Shown: one piece after another, positions 1 to 9,971 of the stretch | Layout of the letters: each line of letters starts with the position of its first letter | Numbering within the stretch: position 1 is the first letter of the stretch | NCBI GenBank assembly: GCA_002005505.1 | Contig: MVGU01000871.1 | Coordinates: 140,001-204,000 of the forward strand | Origin: Botryococcus braunii | Lineage: Eukaryota; Chlorophyta; Trebouxiophyceae | Direction: 5' to 3' | DNA length: 64,000 nt | Notes under the pieces: model-generated | The model's database searches: none | What the model saw: the letters and a program-made list of their open reading frames with translations, nothing else | Told to the model about the DNA's origin: nothing | Made by a program: the position numbers and the translations under genes

Positions 1-54
1 ATCGCCGGCCACCCCCCTTTTACAACAGCCCAACGAACAGAATCAAGGTCCCAG

Positions 55-350
55 GTTTCGGTCTTAGGTTTGTGTCTTGCCCCTTTGCTGGCCCTTGCCC
101 ACACCTGGGCTGTGTCCAGGGGCTTTCCTGCCCCTTCCTTTGTGTCCTGGGGCTTTCATGCCCCTTCCTTTGTGCTCCTGGTTCCCCAGTCGGTACTTTG
201 GGTTTGTGTTTGGCCTTGATTCTTAGGGTTTGTGTTTGGTTTCTCTCGGTGTCTTGCTGCTTCGGTGTTTGGTTTTCCATCTCATCAGCCCTTTGGGTTG
301 GGTCGATGTAATTCCTTCCTTCCTTCCTTCCTTCCTTCCTTCCAGCGGCG
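55..350 (+). repeat. Dispersed repeat with hairpin, GATGTAAT and (TTCC)n tail, copy 1
   Basis: The stretch from 'ttcggtcttaggtttgtgtc' to a (TTCC)n tail at about 312-343 reappears at 16036-16245. Just before the tail is a short hairpin-like sequence (CAGCCC TTTGGGTTG), then GATGTAATTCC and the tetranucleotide run. This hairpin plus simple-repeat tail resembles the 3' end of a non-LTR retrotransposon or its SINE partner. No coding sequence is visible. Confidence 0.5.
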
Positions 351-503
351 TGATCCCTGCCGCGTGCAACCCCTCCATATGGTTATTTCACCATATGGTT
401 TCCAAAATTTGTGACATGTATATGACATATGACTTACATGCATGTAAGTCATGGTAAAGAAGCATAAAGGGTAGCACACGCGCGCATGCACGCACGCGCA
501 CGC

Positions 504-1881
<1,378 letters not shown>

Positions 1882-3769
1882 CTACTGGGCACCATGCGGG
1901 AGCGGCTGCACAAGAGTAATGCCGGCATTCGGCGGTACAGGCACCGCAGCATGCTCGAGCGGCGGCTGTGCGGCAGGTTGTGGCTGCAATGCCCCTGGCT
2001 GTGGCTGCTGTACCGCTGCTTGCGGCTGTTGTACTGCTGGTGTCTGTTGCTGTACTCCAGAATGTGGCTGCTGTACTGCAGATTGCGGCTGCTGTGCCCC
2101 TCCTTGGGGCTGTGCTGTTGCTGTTGGTTGGTAGCTGTCTGCCACGCTGGCCAGGTACATCAGATTCTGCTGCAGGCGCTGTTGATACCTGGATGAGTCG
2201 GAGGGCAAAGGAACGGATGAGAAGTCAACAAACAACAATGATGGCGAGCCGACAACCAGCAATGATGACCAAGTCAGCAAACAAGTAGAGTTGGCAGGCG
2301 AAGGGAAGGATGAGAAAGTCAACAAACAGCAACGACGGCTAGTCAACAACCAGCAATGATGACTGATTCTGCAAACAACAACGATGGCTAGTCAACAACC
2401 AGCAACGATGACTAATTCTGCAAACAACAACGATGGCTAATCAACAACCAGCAATGATGACTAAGTCAGCAAACAACAACGACGGCTAGTCAACAACCAG
2501 CAACGATGACTAAGTCAGCAACCAACAACGATGGCTACTCGACAAAAAGCAATGATGAGTAAGTCAGCAAACAACAAGGATGAGCGAGTCGGCAATTACA
2601 AGGATGAGTGACCAAGTAAAAACCAACAAAGTTTCCACGCACAAAATGAATGACAAAAGGGGAGGCGAATGCAGGAATGCTGGATGGAGGCTTGTGGGCA
2701 GAAGCAGCACGGAATACATTAAGTGCAGGAGAAAGTGCTGCCTGATGCTGCAGCAAATCAGGTGTGTCAAAAGGTGAGTAGCTGAGTAAATAAGGACATG
2801 AACACAGGAATGTACCCGCCAGCGAAGATACAGATAACCACGGACAAACTCCACCTCTCAGCAAGAATATAAGTGTATCTAATCTTGTCATGTCATACAA
2901 GTGCCAATCGGCAAGAGCAACACATGTTTGGGTGGTGCAAACCGACTCCTTGAGTCCCTAGATTAGCAGCTTCCCTACCAAATCTGCTCTCACACACAGA
3001 CCACTGCAGTTAACAAATTCAGCGCATTATGAAGAATGACCAACGTTGCACTGCGTCATGACTGCAAAATCTACGTGGCACCACAGCTAGCTTGAGAGTC
3101 CCGTGGAGTGGGTAAGTAGAAGGGAATGAAAGGAATTTACTTGGCAACACTTTCAAGACGGCCTGCCGCCATGTTCTCCATAACAGCATGTATCAGTCTC
3201 TCATTGTCCTCCAGGTACTGTTCATACCCAAGATCAATTGTTAATGTCAAGGGGGGTCAATGTCAGACCCAAGATGCCAAACGCATCCAAGGATGGATTA
3301 TAATTAAATTTGTTTTGCTTAAGCTTATTGACCTCCTTCATGTGTAAATATAACAGCAAATGTCACAGGAGGGTCATCAGTGTTTGAAACTGTGATGCGA
3401 AACATTCTCGTTCGCAAGAATTATCCTCACAAAGCCGACACTACTGCCGTGCAGGCTCATCACTGATATTTGAACATTGGTGCTCACTTTGATCACAAAA
3501 ACTGCAGTCCACCTGTCAAAAATTAATCAATCGGCTAGCAAACGTTCGCTTCACAATGAAAGAAGGAACTCGTTCTGGGCCAAAGAAATGAGAATGATCA
3601 ATTAGATGTAAAACACATTATGTCACAGTTCAGTGGAGCTGTCGGCCATCACCCAGCTGAAAGATAGAATGCATCCGCGTTCTACCTGTTGGATCAACTC
3701 AGTTGTCGGAGTCTGGGCCTGATTTGCAGGAGCAGGAACCACTGCGGGTTGGGCTTGGGTAGCATCCAT
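1882..3769 (-). CDS. GIF: SS18 / GRF-interacting-factor (GIF, SSXT family) transcription coactivator, three exons
   Basis: Predicted nuclear coactivator. SSXT proteins bridge DNA-binding GRF-type factors to SWI/SNF chromatin remodellers. Exons on the minus strand are 3769-3686 (ATG at 3769, 84 nt), 3217-3141 (77 nt) and 2188-1882 (307 nt), giving 155 residues. All junctions are GT-AG and phases match. Exon 1 ends TTELIQQ and exon 2 begins YLEDNERLIHAVMENM, the SSXT helix seen in plants as TTDHIQQYLDENK. Exon 3 gives YQQRLQQNLMYLASVAD, the family signature. The last 80 residues are Q/P-rich with QQPQ repeats, as in other GIF proteins. At 155 residues it is short for the family. Only genomic sequence supports the splicing. 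Intron 2 holds a minisatellite. Confidence 0.85.
2205..2625. repeat. Minisatellite in GIF-like intron 2
   Basis: About nine imperfect copies of a unit of roughly 35-50 bp built from 'caacaaccagcaatgatgact' and 'aagtcagcaaacaacaacgatgg'. It lies wholly within the second intron of the SS18/GIF-like gene and carries no conserved reading frame. Confidence 0.85.
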
Positions 3770-4240
3770 TATCAGAAATCTAACCCAGGACAAGACCCCA
3801 ATATCAATCCGCAAACCATTAGGTGTGGTCGGGCCGTAGGCATAACATCAAAATTAGCTTATGGGCAGGGCTGAACGCATACCAACAGCCAAACGCAGCG
3901 GTGGTTCAGGTATTTGGCAAGAGAAAAGCACAAGAACGTTCCGGATCCAGGATAATGAATTAAGAATGCGCGGTTAGTCTCCGTGCTGGGTTTCTTGCGA
4001 AGGCCCTGTGAGGGAGCCAGGGCACATGCACCCATGTGATGAATGCTGCCCAGTGGTGGGCAGTACAGACTCCCAACCTCCCTCTCGCTGTCCCGGAACC
4101 CATCATGCTCCTCGTGGGTGTTTTGCCCGGTACCCTTGGGTTAAATACCTACACGTTTTATTTCTCTTCTACCTTGAAATACCTACACGTTTGTCCAGGC
4201 GGTTGTATGCCACTCTCTCTATCTAGATTTTAGACATTTC
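3770..4240. other. Upstream region of the GIF-like gene
   Basis: No ORF or RNA gene is supported. It should hold the 5' UTR and promoter of the minus-strand GIF-like gene, but no clear TATA or other element is seen. 'aatacctacacgttt' occurs twice, at about 4144 and 4179. Confidence 0.4.
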
Positions 4241-4244
4241 TATC

Positions 4245-4312
4245 GTCATCCCTTCAGCCATAATGGCTGGTCCTGGATGTAACATTTCCTTTCCTTTCCT
4301 TTCTCTTGAACA
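4245..4312 (+). repeat. Short hairpin + GATGTAA + (TTTCC)n repeat tail
   Basis: 'CCCTTCAGCCATAATGGCTGG' without its last base forms a stem (CAGCC/GGCTG), followed by TCCTGGATGTAACA and a TTTCC run. An almost identical unit sits at 15966-16016, and a related hairpin tail at about 285-343. This looks like a non-autonomous retroposon 3' end. Confidence 0.5.
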
Positions 4313-4514
4313 CTAGGTTTTTCGGCAGGTGGAATGTATATATGGGGTTTCGATTCCCGGAACAAATGAGCATCCGCCCATGGACCAGGTTTGCCCTCCT
4401 TGCATCAGATTTTTGCGGTTCAGCACTTCCTTTGCTACCCGAGACCTTCCGTTGAATCATTGCTCGCGAGATTGTTAGATTGAAGTTAAGCACATGACCG
4501 GGGTGCGGTTGGTT

Positions 4515-4830
4515 TCATTCAGACCTGTGCAGCCTCACACCGGATGCAGTTACTTGGCCGTAGCCATGTCTAGCTAGACCATGCCATGTCAGATCTGTGG
4601 CTGCTCGCTCTTTCCGTTTTTTCCTTGTTCTCCTTTACTCTACCTCCCGTGGCCCTTATGTGTCGCCTTGCTTGGGCTCGCCCGCATGTGGACATCTTAC
4701 AATTGTCATGCCCTATGGGCTGGATAGATGCGACTTGTTTTCACAAGAGTGGGTTTGAAAGGAACAGTCCAATGTTTCACCGACCCGATCCCACATGTTG
4801 CGGGCCCGGGGGATGTCCGATATCAATGCT
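4515..4830 (+). mobile_element. LINE 3'-end remnant (non-coding)
   Basis: This aligns by eye with the 3' regions at 24700-24795, 26350-26560 (reverse) and 36990-37280. Shared landmarks are '(c)ggatgc(a/g)gt(t)acttggcc(g)', a run of C/T with 'gtggctgc', then 'gtggacatcttac', 'catgccctatgg', and 'ccaatgttt'. The coding domain is missing, so it is a 5'-truncated copy. Confidence 0.55.
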
Positions 4831-5527
4831 TGAGGGAGCGTACCTCAGGATGGGGACACGCCATGTGCCCTGGATGTCCGCGCTGGCCACGGTTAAAAGC
4901 CAGATAGCCATGCGAAAGTGAGTTCAGGGCTGGTAAAGAGCGCCTCACAGCGGCGGTCAGGATCCCGCAGCTTACGAGGTCACGGTGTGTCGTGAGACTC
5001 GAGCTCGCGGTCATGATGCTGATAGCAAAGATGCGCAATTGCGCCATTGGCGTGCCGTCCAGGGTGATTGGAGGGCCCTTGCCGAGCCCGATTGTATTGA
5101 GCCACGCAACCGCATGCGGCTTTCTTTGAGTCGGCCGCCGCTAGCGCGCTAATGCATTGCGTTGGATGCGCATCGGCTGGCAAGGTTGTTAACAATTCAA
5201 GCCGACATCACCTATGCACAGGTGTTGCTGGTGTTTTAAAATTAAGAGTGAAGCCTATGGCTGGTGTTTTGTGTTGCGTTGGTGACAGAGGTCCGTGGCC
5301 TGTTTGGCACATCGGATGGAACAGTACAGACTGCTGTTCTGTATATATAAAAATGGATTTATATTGCGTGGATTTAGCTAAGGGTATAAACCGTGGGTTT
5401 AGCTAAAGGGCTTAGGTTTATGTAGCCGTCAGTTATGCGGTTCTGGTTCAGAACTTCTGAAGCCTTTAAACTCCTGGTGTGGGTGCAGAAGATTGAAGTG
5501 CTCTTTTGCATTCATTTCAATAGTGAA
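4831..5527. other. Non-coding interval
   Basis: No supported gene. At about 5240 'aattaagagtgaagcctat' occurs. Its reverse complement is found at about 27325, just inside the right arm of the inverted duplication, so a fragment of another dispersed repeat is present. A tandem 'ggatttagctaagggtata / gggtttagctaaagggctta' pair lies near 5370-5412. Confidence 0.4.
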
Positions 5528-5594
5528 TGAACTGGGGGAGAGAGATCTCCCTCTAGAGGAGAAAGGGGGAGGGGAAGGGCAGATGTTCCTGAAG

Positions 5595-5659
<65 letters not shown>

Positions 5660-5700
5660 GTGCGCATGGCTGCCTGCCTGCGTGTGTGCGTGCGCGCGCA

Positions 5701-5748
<48 letters not shown>

Positions 5749-5751
5749 CGC

Positions 5752-5830
<79 letters not shown>

Positions 5831-5944
5831 CGCCCATGGGACAAGTCTATTTAGGCCCGATGAGATAGTCCTTCCGAGATAGTCGTCATAGTACCCCTCC
5901 GCAGTACCCCATGGTACCCCTACGTACAGGACCCAGTGAAGTAT
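5528..5944. repeat. Inverted duplication, left arm, outer part
   Basis: From 'gaactgggggagagagatctccctctagagg' (shortened here) through a (GT)n tract at 5599-5656 and 5708-5821 to 'gatgagatagtccttccgagatag', this matches the reverse complement of about 36495-36130. Copia-1 entered after 5944. The right-arm counterpart at 36198-36410 carries the matching (CA)n tract with different length and interruptions. Confidence 0.8.
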
Positions 5945-6638
5945 TGTTGAGTTCTGAACATTATTATTGAATGCCTTGTGCTTTAAGTGATCTTCATGTG
6001 TGCACTATTAGGATATGGGTCCATTGAGAACATAAGGTACCTTGAGACACGGCAGATTCTGGACGTTTTCGAACATAAGGTACAATCCTATCTAGATCAC
6101 ACGTTTGTCGGATGAACTCTTAAGGCTGCCCCACCGGAGTGAATACCAACTGGTTGTGAAAGATGCTGGGCATCACCAGATGCTAGTCTTGTCCGACAGT
6201 TGTGTGTGGCACTCAGCAGACAGTCGTACGGACTGTAGCTGGAGTAACTTCGTCTATTGACGACCTGTCTGCTTTGTACAGGTACGGTGCGGCAGTGTGT
6301 GTTGTATCATTGTTGCTATTGTGAGAGTGAACAAGCTTAGTGTACCCTGTAGTCACTCAAACAGATAAGGGACAGTGACTTCAGGGAGTATAGGCATGTA
6401 CTTGAACGTAGCCGTCTAGAGCCTTATCTAGTGATTGCTTGATCGGTGCTTGTGTACAAGATAATGATGTAACGGAACTGGTTGTGAAAGATGCTGGGCA
6501 TCACCAGATGCTAGTCTTGTCCGACAGTTGTGTGTGGCACTCAGCAGACAGTCGTACGGACTGTAGCTGGAGTAACTTCGTCTATTGACGACCTGTCTGC
6601 TTTGTACAGGGAAAGCCGATTGCCCATAACCTTTCACA
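5945..6638 (+). repeat. Copia-1 5' LTR
   Basis: 694 bp, TG...CA. It contains an internal spaced duplication: 135 bp at 6148-6282 repeated at 6476-6610, both starting AACTGGTTGTGAAAG and ending TTTGTACAGG. The motif ACATAAGGTAC also occurs twice, near 6031 and 6074. Confidence 0.95.
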
Positions 6639-6654
6639 GGTTATGGGCCCACGC
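6639..6654 (+). promoter_or_regulatory. Copia-1 primer-binding site (initiator tRNA-Met anticodon-loop type)
   Basis: Directly after the 5' LTR comes GGTTATGGGCCCACG. This is complementary to the anticodon stem-loop of eukaryotic initiator tRNA-Met (GGGCCCAUAACC), not to a tRNA 3' end. Drosophila copia is known to use the same kind of half-tRNA primer. Copia-2 has the same site. Confidence 0.8.
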
Positions 6655-7028
6655 CCTTCCAGCTGAGCCAAGTAAAAGCAGGAGTGAAGGTCGTCTACGG
6701 ATGGGTCAGACGTAAGCGTCAACAAAGGAGCTCGAGCATGGCGCAGCGGCGCAAGGGAACTCGAGTGTACCAGGACCATTATCTTACTCACAGTTTACCT
6801 TTCTGGGAAATTCATAATTGAAGTTTTAGCTGTGCTTTATCATTCATAGACGTTGTCTAGAAGCACTGAGTGAGTCGGGCCGGACTCCGGCGCAAACTTC
6901 TGAGGGGAACATATCTGCTACTACTGTGCAAGACTGGCTGGTAAATTTCCATGACATGGAGGGAATTGTAGGGTATTGCTGCATTCCAGAAGTTTATGAG
7001 TAAGTTTGGCTGGTGAAGTGACAATAGT

Positions 7029-9971
7029 ATGACAAAAAGGGGCAAAGAAAAGGAAAGTAGCAGTGAAACAGCAATGTCTCAACCTGGAGAAGTCAGTGGG
7101 GCCACTCCAGGGCAGTCTATGACCGGGACACAATCAGCCACTGCAGAACCAAAGGTGGAGATTGACAAGGCAGCCTACATCCCCAATACCTCTAATCCAA
7201 AGATGACTGTCATGCTTGATGATGGAGGGCGCAATTTTGAATTTTGGTATGAAAATTTGGAGGCGTGCGCAAACACCAAGGGGGTCAGAGCGGCTTTGGA
7301 GAGGCCAATGCCAGGGTCGGTGGAGAACTCAGCCATCAAGCAGTGGCTGATCCAGTCAGTTCCAGTCATCTGGCATTCTCAGATCTCATGCCACAAAGCA
7401 GCGTTCGACTTCATCGCGTGGGTGAAGAACAGTCACACTGGAGGGAGCAACCAAGACATCAACCTTGAGTGGTACAAGGAAATGGAGCAGGGCATCAAGA
7501 CAGGGGAGACACTCAAGGTCTACCTCTACAGAATGATGGATCTGGCTACAAGTCTCAGAAACAACGCGTTCATCCTCTTGGACCACAATGTTGGGGAGCT
7601 GATGGTGAAGGGCCTCCCTCCTGTGCTGAGGCTTGAGTCCCTGGAGGTTATGGCAACCGACAAGCCGCCATTGGAGCTGATTCAAAGAATCCTGCGCGCC
7701 GCAGCCAGCCGTGGGTACAAGGACCCACCTGCAGAGGGAACACCTCAGGCCATGGCAGCTGCAGCAGTGGCTGGTCCCTCTGGGGGGGTAGCTGGAGCGT
7801 CATCAAGCGCTGGAGCTGCACCAGGAGTGGGAGCAGTACCGGGAGTTGGAGCAGCACTACCAGCAAACGAACAGCCTCCCGCTGGCCCCTCTGCAACTAC
7901 TTTTGGTGGCAGGGGGCGTGGACCTGGCAGGGCAAGAAGGCCCAGAGAGGAGCTTACATGCCACTTCTGCAAGGCAAAGGGCCACTTCATGACTGACTGC
8001 GGACCGCTCAGGCAGCTGCAGGCTCTGCATCAAAACATGCAAGCGGCAAGCGTTGGGCCTGCAGCTTACTGGGGCCAGGGAGGCCCACAGTCGTCTCCTC
8101 AAGCCTGGTGGGACCATGGATCTGGCCGGGGTGGCCCGCCTTCATCCGCTTCCAGCCCTGGACCTCCTTCAGCATATAACTATCCAACAAGTCAACACAC
8201 GTTTCCGGGGTGGCATTTACCACCTCCACCCCCTCCTTCTGGTGAGGCGATGTTTATCTCTCTCAATGTGCTTGCCCCAACTTCGCATGGAGCTAGCAGC
8301 ACATCTTGGTTAATAGATAGTGGTGCCTCTGTGCATATAGTCAATGATCTCTCATTGCTCCATAATCCAGTTATGCATAGACAGCCTCTTCCTCTGCACT
8401 TGGCAACCTCAGACGCCAAGGGAGGAATCATTGCATCTGGGTCTGTATGCCTTGTGAATGCAAGGCACGAAGTATTCTGGCTGCACAATGTGCAGTGTGT
8501 TCCTTCTGCGCATACCAACCTCATTTCAGTCACTGGTGCAATTCAGGATGGAGCATCTTTCCTGACTGACACTGCAGGTGGTTACACAGCCATGAAGGGA
8601 CCTGAAGGGTGGTGTGGAGATATCACCCGCGCACGAGGTCTGTTTTTTTTGGAGTTTGTTAGTCCTGTCAGAGGGCAGCAAGTTGGCTGCAGACATATTG
8701 ATCACATGGCTGAGGCGTCTCATCTTAGGAAAGGACACGTGTGTAGCGAGAGATCTCTGTGGCATGCTAGGTTAGGTCATCCTGGTGCCAGCAGCATGCA
8801 GAGGTTCTCCAAGGAAGATCTGGTTACAGGAATCAATATCTCCCTTGCTCCCTGCTCTGAGTGCCCCAAGCACTGTGAATCGTGTATACAAGGGAAACAC
8901 TCCAGACCTCCTTTCCCTGTATCTTCCAGGCCTGCACATCACCCACTCGATAGAGTCCATGTGGATACTGTGGGTCCCATATCACCTCCTGCCATCACAG
9001 GTGAACGATATTGGGTCACTGTAGTGGATGAAAGTTCACACCAAGTTGCCTCCCTGCCTGTGAAGTCAAAGGATTGCATCCCAAAGGCTGTGATAGACCT
9101 GCTCCGTTTTTGGCAGACCCAACGAGGCACGGTTGTGAAGTGTGTGAGGACTGACAGGGGTTCAGAGTTCCTGAACCAGCAATTCAAAGAGTTTTGTGCT
9201 CAGCAGGGCACTAAGATGGAGTCCTCAGCGCCCTACACGCCTCAGCAGAATGGGGTGGCGGAGAGGATGAATAGGACCCTGAAGGAGCGAACAAGGACTC
9301 TGTTGGTCCATGCTGCAGCAGACCCCTCCCTTTGGAAGGAGGCGCTTGAGACAGCTACCCTCCTCTACAATGTGGGTCCTACTTCAGGCAGGTCCCTGAC
9401 CCCCATGGAATTATTCTTTGGTGTCAAACCTGATGTGTCTGTGCTGCGCACGTTTGGCTGTGTAGCCCATGTGCACATTCCCAGTGGCCAAAGGTCTGTT
9501 TTTGGGCCCAAGACCATCCCTGGGATGTTTACTGGTTATTGTCCCCAGTCTAAAGCGTATCGTGTGTACGTGGGGAATGGAGTGTGGAAGGAGAGTAGGG
9601 ACGTCAGCTTTATCGAGCACTTGAGGGGGGCTGAGAGAGTGGGTCTATCAAAGGTCCAGCCTGGGTCTGTCTATGATTCTAGGATATCACCCCCCTTGGC
9701 AGTGAGAATCTGGCAACGCCTCAAGCAATTCCCTCTGCTGCTCCACCCACGTTCTGGGATGAGGAGGATGACCATGGAGTGGAGACGCTTTCCACTGGGG
9801 CTCCTGGGACCTCTGGACTTTGTGCTGGGGATCAGTCTGGAGACGGGACCACAGCAGCACATGACCAAGGAAACCCCACCAGCCTGGATTCTACTGTTGG
9901 GACCCCAGAACCATCTCAGCACTCGTGGTCGGTGCTTGAGCATATGCAGAATCTGGCCAGGGGGGGTGTAG
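7029..9971 (+). CDS. Copia-1 gag-protease-integrase ORF
   Basis: Structural and integration part of the element. The Gag region is residues 1-300, followed by a CCHC zinc knuckle CHFCKAKGHFMTDC at about 311-324. The aspartic protease motif WLIDSGASVHIV is near 427. The integrase has an HHCC finger from about 579 (HARLGHPG, then CSECPKHCESC) and D-D-E core residues in VHVDTVGPI, RTDRGSEF and GVAERMNRT. The ATG at 7029 fits because Copia-2 Gag starts the same way (MTKRG versus MKKKG) and a stop lies just upstream in frame. After about residue 885 the frame is wrong: a one-base change near the C6 run at 9690-9695 moves the real protein into the next ORF, so the final 90 or so residues are spurious. 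Confidence 0.93.
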   Translation: MTKRGKEKESSSETAMSQPGEVSGATPGQSMTGTQSATAEPKVEIDKAAYIPNTSNPKMTVMLDDGGRNFEFWYENLEACANTKGVRAALERPMPGSVENSAIKQWLIQSVPVIWHSQISCHKAAFDFIAWVKNSHTGGSNQDINLEWYKEMEQGIKTGETLKVYLYRMMDLATSLRNNAFILLDHNVGELMVKGLPPVLRLESLEVMATDKPPLELIQRILRAAASRGYKDPPAEGTPQAMAAAAVAGPSGGVAGASSSAGAAPGVGAVPGVGAALPANEQPPAGPSATTFGGRGRGPGRARRPREELTCHFCKAKGHFMTDCGPLRQLQALHQNMQAASVGPAAYWGQGGPQSSPQAWWDHGSGRGGPPSSASSPGPPSAYNYPTSQHTFPGWHLPPPPPPSGEAMFISLNVLAPTSHGASSTSWLIDSGASVHIVNDLSLLHNPVMHRQPLPLHLATSDAKGGIIASGSVCLVNARHEVFWLHNVQCVPSAHTNLISVTGAIQDGASFLTDTAGGYTAMKGPEGWCGDITRARGLFFLEFVSPVRGQQVGCRHIDHMAEASHLRKGHVCSERSLWHARLGHPGASSMQRFSKEDLVTGINISLAPCSECPKHCESCIQGKHSRPPFPVSSRPAHHPLDRVHVDTVGPISPPAITGERYWVTVVDESSHQVASLPVKSKDCIPKAVIDLLRFWQTQRGTVVKCVRTDRGSEFLNQQFKEFCAQQGTKMESSAPYTPQQNGVAERMNRTLKERTRTLLVHAAADPSLWKEALETATLLYNVGPTSGRSLTPMELFFGVKPDVSVLRTFGCVAHVHIPSGQRSVFGPKTIPGMFTGYCPQSKAYRVYVGNGVWKESRDVSFIEHLRGAERVGLSKVQPGSVYDSRISPPLAVRIWQRLKQFPLLLHPRSGMRRMTMEWRRFPLGLLGPLDFVLGISLETGPQQHMTKETPPAWILLLGPQNHLSTRGRCLSICRIWPGGV

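Noticed and set aside
4586..4921. 111-residue plus-strand frame
   Set aside because: It overlaps a LINE 3' remnant, has no domain and no codon pattern that suggests coding.
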